DNA of 18,465 nt from Hyphomicrobiales bacterium. Lineage in GTDB: Bacteria; Pseudomonadota; Alphaproteobacteria; Rhizobiales; JAJFHC01. The stretch spans positions 1 through 18,465 of the forward strand of contig JAJFHC010000049.1 of assembly GCA_021775835.1 (NCBI GenBank). Direction: 5' to 3'. Made by a program: the position numbers and the translations under genes. Under the pieces are notes generated by a model. It saw only the letters and a program-made list of their open reading frames with translations. It had not been told where the DNA came from and did no database searches. This document shows positions 1-8,499 of the stretch, piece by piece. How positions within the stretch are numbered: position 1 is the first letter of the stretch; every line of letters starts with the position of its first letter.

Positions 1-1592
1 GCCTGATGTCCGCACGCTACGGCAGCGACATTGCCGATCACCACTGCTACGTGCTGGCCAGTGACGGCGACCTGATGGAGGGCATCAGCCACGAGGCAAT
101 TTCCATCGCCGGTCATTTGAAACTCAACAAACTGATAGTCCTGTTCGACGACAATGGTATTTCCATCGATGGGGCGCTTGATCTGGCCGAATCCGGTGAT
201 CAACTCAAACGGTTTGAGGCCGCAGGATGGTCGGTCACGAGAATTGATGGCCATGATCACGAAGCTATTGCCGCAGCCATCTCCGGCGCAAAGCAGGCGG
301 ATCAGCCCTCACTGATCGCCTGTCGTACGGTGATCGGATATGGCGCGCCCAATAAACAGGGAACATCAGGCGCTCACGGCGCCCCGTTGGGCGATGAGGA
401 AATTGCCGCCGCCCGCGCCGAACTGGGTTGGGAACACGAGCCCTTCGAAATTCCATCCGACATCCGCGATGCATGGCGCATTTCCGGCCTCAGAAGCAGC
501 CAGGCCCGCAAGAGTTGGGAATCCAGGCTCTGCGAACTCGACGGTGAAACCCGAGCTGAACTCGACCGCTGCCTGCGGGGTGATCTGCCCTCCGACTTCG
601 CGACTGCTTTTGATGGGTACAAGGCCCAGCTTGCCAAGGATCAACCAGCCCTTGCCACCCGTAACGCCTCCCAGAATACCCTCGACCTCATCAACACAAT
701 TGTCCCCGAAACAATCGGCGGCTCTGCCGACCTGACGGGATCCAACAACACCCGCTCCAAGAACATGGTCGCCATCACACCGGACGACTTTTCAGGCCGG
801 TTCATCCACTACGGCGTGCGTGAACACGCCATGGCGGCCGCGATGAACGGCATGGCCCTGCACGGTGGATTCATCCCCTACAGCGGCACGTTTCTGGTAT
901 TTTCTGATTACTGCCGCCCCGCCATACGTTTGGCCGCACTGATGAAATTACGGGTCATCCATGTCATGACCCATGATTCCATCGGTCTTGGCGAAGACGG
1001 CCCCACCCATCAACCGGTCGAGCATTTGGCAAGCCTTCGTGCAATTCCCAACGTGAATGTTTTCCGGCCCGCCGACGCCGTGGAAACTGCCGAATGCTGG
1101 CAGTTGGCTCTCGAAACGGCCGAAACACCGAGCGTGCTTGCCCTGACACGGCAGAAGCTGCCCGCGGTCCGGACAGAACACGAAGAAGAAAACCGATGCG
1201 GTCGCGGCGCCTACGTGCTGCGCGCAAGCCAGGAAGATGCCGTTGTCACCTTGTTTGCCTCGGGCTCGGAGATCGAGATCGCCGTGGCAGCCAAGACGAT
1301 GCTCGATGAAGCGGGGATGCCGGCTCGGGTTGTCTCGGTACCGTGTTTTGAGCTGTTCAGCCAGCAATCATCGCAATACCAGGCCGAAACCATTGGCGAA
1401 ACACCAGTGCGCATCGCCATAGAAGCGGCAATATCGATGGGCTGGGAGCGGTTTATCGGCTCGGACGGCATCTTTATCGGCATGACAGGTTTCGGTGCCA
1501 GCGCGCCCTATCAGGAATTATATGAACATTTTGGAATAACCGCCGAGGCGGTCGTCGAGGCTGCCCGCACCAGGCTGTCTGACTCTGCGTAA
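1..1592 (+). CDS. tkt: Transketolase, 5'-truncated by window edge
   Basis: ThDP-dependent transketolase transfers two-carbon ketol units between pentose and hexose/triose phosphates in the cytosolic pentose phosphate or Calvin pathway. The reading frame is already open at base 3 and ends with TAA at 1590-1592. About 529 residues are visible against roughly 660 in the family, so about 130 N-terminal residues lie outside the window; the first ATG (base 6) is internal. Visible marks are the ThDP/Mg motif SDGDLMEG (about residues 19-26 from that ATG) with the paired Asn of DDNG, the pyrimidine-domain motif HYGVREHAMA whose Glu (about 263) activates ThDP, and the substrate loop THDSIGLGEDGPTHQPVE. 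A C-terminal transketolase domain follows (FASGSEIEIA, MGWERFIG). It is 76 bp upstream of gap on the same strand, consistent with a carbon-metabolism operon. The identification is secure; only the start is missing. Confidence 0.97.
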   Translation, partial: LMSARYGSDIADHHCYVLASDGDLMEGISHEAISIAGHLKLNKLIVLFDDNGISIDGALDLAESGDQLKRFEAAGWSVTRIDGHDHEAIAAAISGAKQADQPSLIACRTVIGYGAPNKQGTSGAHGAPLGDEEIAAARAELGWEHEPFEIPSDIRDAWRISGLRSSQARKSWESRLCELDGETRAELDRCLRGDLPSDFATAFDGYKAQLAKDQPALATRNASQNTLDLINTIVPETIGGSADLTGSNNTRSKNMVAITPDDFSGRFIHYGVREHAMAAAMNGMALHGGFIPYSGTFLVFSDYCRPAIRLAALMKLRVIHVMTHDSIGLGEDGPTHQPVEHLASLRAIPNVNVFRPADAVETAECWQLALETAETPSVLALTRQKLPAVRTEHEEENRCGRGAYVLRASQEDAVVTLFASGSEIEIAVAAKTMLDEAGMPARVVSVPCFELFSQQSSQYQAETIGETPVRIAIEAAISMGWERFIGSDGIFIGMTGFGASAPYQELYEHFGITAEAVVEAARTRLSDSA

Positions 1593-1668
1593 GCGTTTTA
1601 AGGTCCACATCAACACATTCAAGGTGGCATCGGCTGAGTAAACTGCCGCCTCATTCGGGAGAACAAAA

Positions 1669-2673
1669 ATGGCTGTTCGTGTAGCAATCAACGGGTTCGG
1701 CCGCATCGGCCGCCACATCCTTCGCGCCATCGCGGAGTCCGGGCGGACCGACATCGAGGTCGTCGCCATCAACGACCTGACACCGTTCGAAACCAGCGCC
1801 CATCTGCTCAAATATGACTCTGTGCACGGCCCCTTCCCCGGCACCGTAACGGTGACAGACAATGGCATCGACATCGGAACCGGCAAAATCGAGTGCTGCT
1901 CGGAGCGCAACCCGGCCGACCTGCCATGGGGCAGGCTCGGTGTCGATATTGCACTCGAATGCACCGGCATCTTTGCCAGCAAGGAAAAAGCCTCGGCTCA
2001 TCTGGAAGCCGGCGCCAAGAAAGTGCTCGTATCAGCGCCCGCGACAGGCGCCGACCATACCGTCGTCTACGGCGTCAACCACGACCAGCTCAAAAATGAA
2101 CACACCGTCGTCTCGAACGCTTCATGCACCACCAATTGCCTGGCCCCCGTTGCCAAGGTTCTCAACGATCTTTGCGGCATTGAACGCGGCTACATGACAA
2201 CGGTCCACGCCTATACCGGCGATCAGCGGATCGTCGACACCGAACACCCAGACCCCCGTCGGGCGAGGGCGGCCGCCATGTCGGTCATTCCAACATCGAC
2301 CGGCGCGGCGAAGGCCATCGGGCTGGTGCTGCCGGAACTGGCCGGCAGGCTGGACGGCACTTCGGTTCGTATTCCAACGCCGAATGTGTCCCTCGTGGAC
2401 CTGGTCTTCGTGCCTGGCCGCGACACCAATGTCGATGAAATCAATGACGCCATGACCAAAGCCGCCAACGGCGAGATGGCCGGCATCATCGATGTCAACA
2501 GCGAAGCTCTCGTGTCGGTCGACTTCAATCACCGCCCGGCGTCCTCCACATTCGATCTGACCCAGACCCAGATCGTCGACGGCAAACTGGTCCGCATTCT
2601 GAGCTGGTATGACAATGAATGGGGCTTCTCCAACCGCATGAGCGATACCGCCGTTTACATGGGCAACCTCTGA
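1669..2673 (+). CDS. gap: Glyceraldehyde-3-phosphate dehydrogenase
   Basis: Catalyses NAD-dependent oxidation and phosphorylation of glyceraldehyde-3-phosphate to 1,3-bisphosphoglycerate in cytosolic glycolysis, or the reverse in gluconeogenesis. The 334-aa length is normal. It has an N-terminal Rossmann motif INGFGRIGR (residues 7-15), an AINDL segment whose Asp is typical of NAD-preferring enzymes, the active-site motif SNASCTTNC with catalytic Cys153, the activating His at about 180 ([10 protein letters not shown]), and the C-terminal [12 protein letters not shown]. The ATG at 1669 is preceded by GGGAGA at 1657-1662 with 6-nt spacing. It lies between tkt and pgk, with only 21 bp to pgk, so gap and pgk are very probably cotranscribed. 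Cofactor preference is inferred from the motif alone. Confidence 0.97.
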   Translation: MAVRVAINGFGRIGRHILRAIAESGRTDIEVVAINDLTPFETSAHLLKYDSVHGPFPGTVTVTDNGIDIGTGKIECCSERNPADLPWGRLGVDIALECTGIFASKEKASAHLEAGAKKVLVSAPATGADHTVVYGVNHDQLKNEHTVVSNASCTTNCLAPVAKVLNDLCGIERGYMTTVHAYTGDQRIVDTEHPDPRRARAAAMSVIPTSTGAAKAIGLVLPELAGRLDGTSVRIPTPNVSLVDLVFVPGRDTNVDEINDAMTKAANGEMAGIIDVNSEALVSVDFNHRPASSTFDLTQTQIVDGKLVRILSWYDNEWGFSNRMSDTAVYMGNL

Positions 2674-2694
2674 TCAGCGAGCCGATTTGAGCAA

Positions 2695-3900
2695 ATGAGC
2701 GGTTTCCGCACTCTGGACGACGTTGATGTCACCGGCAAGACCGTGCTGGTGAGAGTCGATTTGAACGTGCCCGTCGAAGACGGTGCAGTCAGCGACTCGA
2801 CCCGCATTGAACGTGTCAAACCAACCATCGCTGAATTGCGAAGGCGCGGCGCAGCGGTTGTTCTGCTGTCCCATTTCGGCAGGCCCAAGGGCGAAATCGT
2901 GCCGGCCATGTCACTGGAGCCGATTGCCGAAGCCGCATCAATTGCCTTCGGCTGCCCGGTACGGTTTGCCAGCACCGACTGGCGGGAAAACCCACCGACA
3001 AAGGCCTCTCTGGCGCTGGCTGCCGGGGACATCGTGTTGATGGAAAATACACGATTTGCACCAGGGGAAGAAAAAAACACCCCTGAGTTTTCGGCAATGC
3101 TCGCCGGCCTTGGCGACCTCTATGTAAATGACGCCTTCTCGGCCGCACACCGCGCCCACGCCTCGACGGAAGGTGTGGCCCACCTTTTGGAGAGCGTCGC
3201 AGGTCGGGCAATGGAGGCGGAACTGTCGGCCCTGTCGACTGCCCTTGACACACCCAAACGACCTGTTGTCGCCGTCGTAGGTGGCGCCAAGATTTCGACC
3301 AAGCTGGAACTGCTGACCAATCTCAGTGTCAGTGTCGATGCCATTGTTGTCGGTGGCGCCATGGCCAACACTTTTCTGGCGGCCCAGGGCCACGCCATCG
3401 GCACATCATTGTGCGAACATGACCTGATCGACACGGCGCGCGACATCATGGAGTCGGCGTCCGCCAACCGCTGTGATATCATATTGCCGGTCGATGTGGT
3501 CGTCGCCGAAGAGTTCAAGGCTCATGGGTCACACCGTACCGCAACAATTGACGATGTTGGTTCAACCGAGATGATCCTTGATCTGGGTCCCGCGAGCATG
3601 GATGCGCTGAGGCCCCGGTTTGAACAGGCGGCAACAGTTGTCTGGAATGGGCCGCTCGGTGCATTTGAAATCCCGCCATTTGACGGGGCAACGAATAAGG
3701 CGGCGAAGATCGTCGCTGAACTGACGTCGCAAGGGAAACTGCTTTCGGTTGCAGGCGGTGGCGATACTGTCGCAGCATTGAACAATGCCGGCGTGTCGGA
3801 TCAGTTTTCCTATATATCGACTGCAGGCGGCGCTTTCCTGGAGTGGCTCGAAGGCAAGCCACTGCCGGGCGTCGATATTCTGCGGTGCGTGAGTGACTAG
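2695..3900 (+). CDS. pgk: Phosphoglycerate kinase
   Basis: Transfers the acyl phosphate of 1,3-bisphosphoglycerate to ADP, giving ATP and 3-phosphoglycerate. The 401-aa monomer has the usual two-domain length. N-terminal substrate-binding motifs are RVDLNVP and [11 protein letters not shown]-terminal nucleotide-domain motifs are [21 protein letters not shown] and the glycine-rich GGGDTVAAL near the end. The ATG at 2695 lies 21 bp after the gap stop; the ribosome binding site is weak (a GAG at about 2688), compatible with translation following from gap. A 177-bp gap then separates it from fba, so fba may have its own promoter. Nothing unusual was seen in the protein. Confidence 0.97.
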   Translation: MSGFRTLDDVDVTGKTVLVRVDLNVPVEDGAVSDSTRIERVKPTIAELRRRGAAVVLLSHFGRPKGEIVPAMSLEPIAEAASIAFGCPVRFASTDWRENPPTKASLALAAGDIVLMENTRFAPGEEKNTPEFSAMLAGLGDLYVNDAFSAAHRAHASTEGVAHLLESVAGRAMEAELSALSTALDTPKRPVVAVVGGAKISTKLELLTNLSVSVDAIVVGGAMANTFLAAQGHAIGTSLCEHDLIDTARDIMESASANRCDIILPVDVVVAEEFKAHGSHRTATIDDVGSTEMILDLGPASMDALRPRFEQAATVVWNGPLGAFEIPPFDGATNKAAKIVAELTSQGKLLSVAGGGDTVAALNNAGVSDQFSYISTAGGAFLEWLEGKPLPGVDILRCVSD

Positions 3901-4077
3901 GCGTTGAAGAGCAACAGTGGATAAACGAGTTTGAATTGTGAGGGTGTCGGTGGCGGAAACCGGTCGGAGGATAAATCGGACAGCGTTCAAATCGCAATGA
4001 TCCGATCCCGCAGGCCGACTGAGTATGTCGACCATGGAGACCGCTGCTAAAGACAAAGAACACGGAGACAAAAGCGC
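3901..4077 (+). other. pgk-fba intergenic spacer
   Basis: This 177-bp spacer is longer than the other gaps in the glycolytic cluster. It contains ATCGGA and TCCGAT arms separated by a long loop (about 3976-4005) and GGAG at 4064-4067, which serves as the fba ribosome binding site. No Rho-independent terminator with a T-run and no convincing -35/-10 pair was found, so an fba promoter is possible but not shown. Confidence 0.4.
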
Positions 4078-5097
4078 ATGTGGGATACATTAGAAGACAT
4101 TGCCCAGGCAATGGTTACCGATGGCAAGGGCATACTGGCGGCCGACGAAAGTTCAGGCACGATCAAGAAACGTTTTGACTCGATAAACACGGAGTCGACG
4201 GAGAATTCCCGTCGTGACTACCGCGAGATGCTGTTTCGGACGCGGGCTGCAATGACTGATCATATTTCGGGCGTCATCCTGTTTGACGAAACCCTGCGCC
4301 AGAGTGCCGCCGACGGCACGCCACTGGTGGAACTGATTTCCAGCACCGGCACCGTTCCAGGCATCAAGGTCGATACCGGTGCGAAACCGCTTGCCGGCGC
4401 CCCCGGTGAAATGGTGACCGAAGGTCTCGACGGCTTGCGGGAAAGATTCGCAGAATATCATGACCTGGGTGCGCGGTTTGCAAAATGGCGCGCAGTTATC
4501 AACATTGGTTCAGGAATTCCGAGCAGGTACTGCCTCAACGCCAACGCCCATGCGCTGGCCCGTTACGCAGCACTCGCCCAGGAGGCTAAAATTGTGCCGA
4601 TCGTCGAACCGGAAGTGATCATGGACGGCGATCACGACATTGACCGTTGTTTCGAAGTCACCGAGGCTGCGTTGAACGCCCTGTATGACGCGCTCAACGA
4701 GCAGCAAATCCTGTTGGAAGGAACCGTCCTCAAGCCGAACATGGTCGTCTCGGGCACACTGAATCCGGTTCAGGCTGGTGTTGAGGAAGTCGCCGAGAAG
4801 TCTGTACGGTGCCTGAGACGCTGCGTGCCCTCTGCCGTTCCGGGCATCGCCTTCCTGTCGGGCGGACAATCCGACGAAGACGCTACCGCGCATCTGTCGG
4901 CCATGAATGCCATGTATGACTTGCCCTGGAATCTGACCTTCTCTTACGGACGCGCGCTCCAGGCGTCGCCTCTGAAGGCCTGGGGTGGAAACAGCGCCAA
5001 TGTGGCGTCTGCACAGTCCGCTTTCGCCCATCGCGCGCGCATGAACGGCCTAGCCGCAACCGGCGCGTGGACCAGGGACCTGGAACAGGCTGCCTGA
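4078..5097 (+). CDS. fba: Fructose-bisphosphate aldolase, class I
   Basis: Reversibly cleaves fructose-1,6-bisphosphate to dihydroxyacetone phosphate and glyceraldehyde-3-phosphate through a Schiff base, without metal. The 339-aa length matches the eukaryote-like class I family. Visible motifs are LAADESSGTIKKRF (about residues 20-33), GIKVDTGAKPL, ARFAKWRAV with Lys136 (equivalent to the second active-site lysine), and LEGTVLKPNMV with the Schiff-base Lys219. SFSYGRALQAS, with small substitutions (TFSYGRALQAS here), contributes to the phosphate site, and KAWGG follows. The ATG at 4078 has GGAG at 4064-4067, 10 nt upstream. It follows pgk after 177 bp. A perfect 10-bp inverted repeat sits 10 bp past the stop. 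Use of a class I rather than class II aldolase is seen in several rhizobial lineages. Confidence 0.96.
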   Translation: MWDTLEDIAQAMVTDGKGILAADESSGTIKKRFDSINTESTENSRRDYREMLFRTRAAMTDHISGVILFDETLRQSAADGTPLVELISSTGTVPGIKVDTGAKPLAGAPGEMVTEGLDGLRERFAEYHDLGARFAKWRAVINIGSGIPSRYCLNANAHALARYAALAQEAKIVPIVEPEVIMDGDHDIDRCFEVTEAALNALYDALNEQQILLEGTVLKPNMVVSGTLNPVQAGVEEVAEKSVRCLRRCVPSAVPGIAFLSGGQSDEDATAHLSAMNAMYDLPWNLTFSYGRALQASPLKAWGGNSANVASAQSAFAHRARMNGLAATGAWTRDLEQAA

Positions 5098-5107
5098 AGA
5101 GTCTGGT

Positions 5108-5141
5108 GCCGGACACATCCGTTGACGTAATTGTGTCCGGC
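5108..5141. repeat. Perfect 10-bp inverted repeat after fba
   Basis: GCCGGACACA (5108-5117) and TGTGTCCGGC (5132-5141) are exact reverse complements around a 14-nt loop, starting 11 nt after the fba stop codon. No T-run follows, so it is not a canonical intrinsic terminator. It may be a 3' mRNA-stabilising hairpin, a Rho-assisted terminator or a protein-binding site ahead of the next transcription unit. The repeat is seen directly; the role is inferred. Confidence 0.6.
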
Positions 5142-5229
5142 GTCACGCCCTTAATCGGCCCTAATTTCAGGTAGGTTATGGGGCTTACAGTGGCCCCAGC
5201 AGGTTGAAAACAACCGGACGGATGAGCAC

Positions 5230-5835
5230 GTGACCGCAAGTAGACTTTATCTGATCATCGACGTCGCGACAGTGAATACACTGTCTGAAGAGGCGATCGA
5301 AAAAGTACTGGCGGCAGGTGACATTGCCTGTATCCGGCTTCAGGATGCCGGCGCGACGGGCGGTCTTGCGAGCGCGGCAGACCGGGTAATTCCGATTGCC
5401 TCCAGGTTCGATATCGCTGTCGTTCTTGAAAATGACGTCGATCTCGTTGTGCAGAAATCCGCCGACGGGGTTCATCTCAACGCAGACAACGCGGATCTGA
5501 CTGAGGTCCGTTCGTCAATCCGCGACGATGCCATTATCGGCGTGGAATATACCGGATCGCGTCATCACGCCATGGAAGCCGGACAGACCGGTGCGGATTA
5601 CATCGCCTTCGACCCCGACAGACTCGACGAGGCGGAATGGTGGGCCGAGGTCTTTGAAATTCCATGCGTCGCCGAAGCCGCCGACGACGAAAGCATCGCG
5701 AGCATTGCTGGAAGTCCCATCGAATTTCTGGCGTTGCGTGTGTCGCCTGACGACCCCACCTGTGCGCAGATCCTTGCGCAATTGGAATTGGCAACCCGGT
5801 GCATCGAACAAGGCCGGGTAAAGGAGCGCGCATGA
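5230..5835 (+). CDS. ThiE-like (thiamine-phosphate synthase family) protein, degenerate active site
   Basis: This 201-aa protein resembles the TIM-barrel thiamine-phosphate synthase family. SADGVHLNADN (78-88), IIGVEYTGS (102-110) and AGQTGADYIAFDPD (117-130) match the family's GADGVHLGQxD, IIGxS and GADYIGxGP signatures. The residues that bind pyrophosphate and Mg are altered by eye: QLREK becomes CIRLQ (34-38), NDR becomes END (67-69), the Ser of GVS becomes Glu106, and the TxTK loop is missing. Thiamine-phosphate synthase activity is therefore doubtful. The start is GTG at 5230; the nearby ATG at 5222 is in another frame and stops after three codons, and no in-frame ATG lies upstream. It overlaps the next gene by 4 bp (ATGA), so the two are translationally coupled. 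Confidence 0.75.
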   Translation: MTASRLYLIIDVATVNTLSEEAIEKVLAAGDIACIRLQDAGATGGLASAADRVIPIASRFDIAVVLENDVDLVVQKSADGVHLNADNADLTEVRSSIRDDAIIGVEYTGSRHHAMEAGQTGADYIAFDPDRLDEAEWWAEVFEIPCVAEAADDESIASIAGSPIEFLALRVSPDDPTCAQILAQLELATRCIEQGRVKERA

Positions 5836-6803
5836 ACCGGAACGTTGCTTTTGTGATCGGCTGTTTGTGCCTGGGTCTTGGTCTGAGTATCACCACCCCT
5901 GCCATGGCCGGCTACGCGGAAGCCTACGCGGCGTTTTCCAAAAAGGATTACAAGAACGCTTTTATTCAGGCAGCAATCGCGGCCGAGTCGGGGGATGTTC
6001 GGGCACAGGCGATGCTGGGTGCGCTGTACATGCGTGGTGCCGGCACTGCCCGTGATGTCGATCTTGGTTTGAGGTGGCTCAAGAAAGCGGCCGATGACGG
6101 TCATATGGAGGCCCAGTACAACGTCGGCCGCGTCTTTGTCGACGGTCAGACCGTGAACCGGGACTTCAACGTCGCAAAGAAATATTTCGAATTGTCCGCC
6201 AATCAGGGGCATGTGGGCGCGCAGTACAATCTGGGCCTGATTCATATGGGTGCAGGCGGTCAGGAGCCCAACTGGGACGGCGCAGCCAAATGGTTTCAGA
6301 AAGCCGCAGAAAAGAAGGTGCCGGAAGCCCAGTATGCACTTGGCAGGCTGTATCTCAGAGGATGGGGGGTGGATAAAAACCTCATCAAGGCAGCCACGCT
6401 GATTGCCAAGGCCGCCGTTCAGAATTACGCCGTTGCCCAGATCGACTATGGGCTCATGGTCATTAAGGGCGAAGGTGTCCAGAAGAACCCCGCCATCGGC
6501 GCCAAATGGATTCTAAAAGCGGCGAATCTGGGAGACCCGTTTGCACAGAGCCACATGTCGGCGCTCTATGAAGCTGGTATCGGTGTAAAGGCGGACGCCA
6601 TTGAAGCCGCGAAATGGCACATGCTGGCCGTATCGCGCGGCAAGAAGTCAGAAGAAGGCGACAAGCTTCTGGCCAGACTTAACGATGCGGAGAAGAACGA
6701 GGCCAAGCGACGGGTCGCCGGATGGATCGAGCGCTCCTCCAACGCCAGCTCCAGAAAGTCTCAGGGTAAAAGCGAACCCAACGGCACCGGCCAGAAGCAA
6801 TAA
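5832..6803 (+). CDS. Exported Sel1-repeat protein
   Basis: This 323-aa protein consists of a signal peptide followed by about six Sel1-type (TPR-like) helical repeats. Residues 1-26 have a basic N-end, a hydrophobic core and an AMA cleavage site, so the mature protein is probably periplasmic. VIGC at 8-11 resembles a lipobox but lies too early in the peptide. Repeats of about 36 residues run from about 57 to 272, with the recurring pattern AQYNLGxxYxxGxGVxxDxxxAxKWxxKAA. The tail (273-323) is charged and low in complexity. ATG 5832 is preferred over an in-frame ATG at 5799 because AAGGAG (5821-5826) lies 5 nt upstream, the signal peptide begins there, and the start overlaps the ThiE-like stop in ATGA. 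Sel1 repeats usually mediate protein-protein contacts; the partner is unknown. Confidence 0.88.
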   Translation: MNRNVAFVIGCLCLGLGLSITTPAMAGYAEAYAAFSKKDYKNAFIQAAIAAESGDVRAQAMLGALYMRGAGTARDVDLGLRWLKKAADDGHMEAQYNVGRVFVDGQTVNRDFNVAKKYFELSANQGHVGAQYNLGLIHMGAGGQEPNWDGAAKWFQKAAEKKVPEAQYALGRLYLRGWGVDKNLIKAATLIAKAAVQNYAVAQIDYGLMVIKGEGVQKNPAIGAKWILKAANLGDPFAQSHMSALYEAGIGVKADAIEAAKWHMLAVSRGKKSEEGDKLLARLNDAEKNEAKRRVAGWIERSSNASSRKSQGKSEPNGTGQKQ

Positions 6804-7103
6804 TCATCAAATACAGCTCCCGGAATTTTGGTGCAACGCACACCAAGACTTGGTAAGGTCCGCCCGAATTTTCGAAACATGACCACACTGAGACAGAAGT
6901 TTGTTGCAAGAGTCCCGAAACGGGCCTTTTCAAAACACAACCGGATGTCTTTCCTGCCGGTTGACGAATACAACATCAGCGACAGGCCGGTTGGACCCAG
7001 AACGCCAGTTTGGGACAGTGATTTCGGACAATGGTTTCGGACAGTGCCTTCTGACGGCAGGTTCGGACAAAGTTTTAGACCAAGGCAGGCACCAAGAAGC
7101 GCA
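6804..7103 (+). other. efp leader/intergenic region with inverted repeats
   Basis: This 300-bp region lies between the Sel1 gene and efp. It holds TTGGTG/CACCAA arms (6828-6833 and 6841-6846), an overlapping near-palindrome ACCAAGACTTGGT (6842-6854), a small CCCG-AAA-CGGG hairpin followed by CCTTTTC near 6916-6931 that may be a weak terminator, and the 13-bp repeat array listed separately. The efp frame is open back to 6828, but the stretch does not look coding: the repeat period is not a multiple of three and the encoded residues match nothing in EF-P. A promoter for efp is expected here, but no clear -35/-10 pair was found. Confidence 0.5.
7010..7087. repeat. 13-bp tandem repeat array (TTCGGACARTGRT)
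   Basis: Six consecutive 13-bp units all begin with TT: TTGGGACAGTGAT (7010), TTCGGACAATGGT (7023), TTCGGACAGTGCC (7036), TTCTGACGGCAGG (7049), TTCGGACAAAGTT (7062) and a weak sixth unit TTAGACCAAGGCA (7075). The core TTCGGACA is exact in three units, and GGACA is also present in the first. The array ends 17 bp before the efp start codon. It could be a multimerised protein-binding site, a leader RNA element or a slipped-strand duplication that is decaying. Confidence 0.7.
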
Positions 7104-7667
7104 ATGAAGATCAACGGCAATGAAATTCGTCCCGGGAATGTGATTCAGCACAAGACCGGACTCTGGGTCGCGGTAAAAACACAAGCCGTAAAACCGGGCA
7201 AGGGCGGGGCATTTGCCCAGGTCGAGCTCAAAAACCTGGTTGACGGCAGCAAACTGAATGAGCGATTTCGGGCCTCGGAGACCGTCGAGCGCGTTCGGCT
7301 CGAGCAAAAGGACTACCAGTACCTTTATGCCGACGGCGAGATGCTCACGTTCATGGACTCGGAGACTTACGAACAGATTGAGCTGGCGACGGACTTTGTC
7401 GGTGACCGGGCCGCATTTTTGCAGGACGGCATGATAGTGACCGTCGAAAGTCACGAAGGAAAACACCTGGGCATTCAGCTTCCCGAACAGGTGATCCTCG
7501 AAATCACGGAAACCGAACCGACCGTGAAAGGACAGACCGCCGCGTCGTCATACAAGCCCGCAATACTGGAAAACGGTTTGCGCGTGATGGTGCCGCCGTT
7601 TGTTTCTACCGGTGAGAAAATCGTTGTCGATACCAGCGAAACCACATATATCCGCCGCGCAGACTAG
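7104..7667 (+). CDS. efp: Elongation factor P
   Basis: EF-P binds ribosomes stalled on polyproline stretches between the P and E sites and stimulates peptide-bond formation. From ATG 7104 the protein has 187 aa, the family's normal length, and starts [14 protein letters not shown] as expected for the KOW-like domain I. The loop KPGKGGAF carries the conserved Lys33, the residue beta-lysylated by EpmA/EpmB in bacteria that have them. The OB domains II and III follow, including the signature [22 protein letters not shown] segment near the C-terminus. An upstream in-frame TTG at 6828 would add 92 residues unlike any EF-P and is rejected. The Shine-Dalgarno is poor (AAGAAG at about 7094-7099). The inositol-monophosphatase gene follows after 37 bp. 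Confidence 0.96.
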   Translation: MKINGNEIRPGNVIQHKTGLWVAVKTQAVKPGKGGAFAQVELKNLVDGSKLNERFRASETVERVRLEQKDYQYLYADGEMLTFMDSETYEQIELATDFVGDRAAFLQDGMIVTVESHEGKHLGIQLPEQVILEITETEPTVKGQTAASSYKPAILENGLRVMVPPFVSTGEKIVVDTSETTYIRRAD

Positions 7668-7704
7668 TCTTGTTTCCCGCACCCGCATTTGAAAGTTCTA
7701 ACCG

Positions 7705-8499
7705 ATGGCCCGTTCCGCGCTCCTGAACGTCATGGTGGCCGCGACGCGCAAAGCAGCGCGCGTCCTCAGCCGTGATTTTGGAGAAATTGAAAACCTGCAG
7801 GTTTCCCGGAAAGGTCCCGGAGACTTTGTCACTGCCGCCGACCGCAAGATTGAAAGCATCCTGCACGAAGAGCTTGAGCGCGCCCGACCCGATTACTGTT
7901 TTCTCATGGAAGAGAGCGGCAAGGTTGAAGGCAAGGACAAGTCTCACTGCTGGATCATCGACCCGATCGACGGTACGACCAATTTCATGCACGGTATTCC
8001 GCTGTTTGCAATCTCAATAGCGCTCCAGCGCGACGGCGAACTGGTTGCCGGCGTTGTGTACAATCCCGCCACCGACGAACTCTTTGTCGCCGAACGCGGC
8101 GCCGGAGCCTACCTGAACGACCGGCGGTTGAGAATCGCTGCAAGAACCGAACTGGAAGACGCGGTGGTTTGTTGCGGAATTCCGCACATGGGCCGCGGCG
8201 ACCCGGCGCAATTCATGCGCGAACTGGCGGCCGTTCAGCCGCGTGTTGCAGGTATCCGCCGCACGGGCACAGCCGCACTTGACCTGGCATGGGTGGCTGC
8301 CGGGCGATTCGACGCATTCTGGGAAACCGGCCTGAGCGCCTGGGACATAGCGGCCGGTATCGTCCTGGTTCGCGAAGCCGGTGGCGTTGTGACCGACATG
8401 GAAAACAAATTCACGATGCTGTCTTCAGGCCACATAATAGCGTCAAACGATGGAATTCATCCGGCGCTTTACAAATGCCTGAAGTCGGTGGCGTCTTAG
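7705..8499 (+). CDS. suhB: Inositol monophosphatase family protein (SuhB type)
   Basis: A Mg-dependent, Li-sensitive type of phosphatase that hydrolyses inositol phosphates and related sugar or nucleotide phosphates. The 264-aa length is typical. Metal-binding motifs are present in order: LMEES with Glu70, IIDPIDGTTNF with Asp86 and Asp89, and the C-terminal SAWDIAAG with Asp214. VAERGAGAYLNDRRL and GTAALDLAWVAAGRFDAFWE are further family signatures. The start is ATG 7705, 37 bp after efp, in an apparent two-gene unit. SuhB homologues can also act with the Nus antitermination complex; whether this one does cannot be read from the sequence. The symbol follows homology, and the true substrate is uncertain. 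Confidence 0.93.
   Translation: MARSALLNVMVAATRKAARVLSRDFGEIENLQVSRKGPGDFVTAADRKIESILHEELERARPDYCFLMEESGKVEGKDKSHCWIIDPIDGTTNFMHGIPLFAISIALQRDGELVAGVVYNPATDELFVAERGAGAYLNDRRLRIAARTELEDAVVCCGIPHMGRGDPAQFMRELAAVQPRVAGIRRTGTAALDLAWVAAGRFDAFWETGLSAWDIAAGIVLVREAGGVVTDMENKFTMLSSGHIIASNDGIHPALYKCLKSVAS

Noticed and set aside
5799..5831. Earlier ATG start for the Sel1-repeat protein
   Set aside because: It would place 11 residues ahead of a good signal peptide; AAGGAG 5 nt before ATG 5832 and the ATGA overlap favour the later start.
6828..7103. In-frame N-terminal extension of EF-P (92 residues, TTG start)
   Set aside because: EF-P from ATG 7104 has the exact family length and N-terminus; the extension has no recognisable domain, covers a 13-bp repeat out of step with codons, and starts at TTG without a clear binding site.
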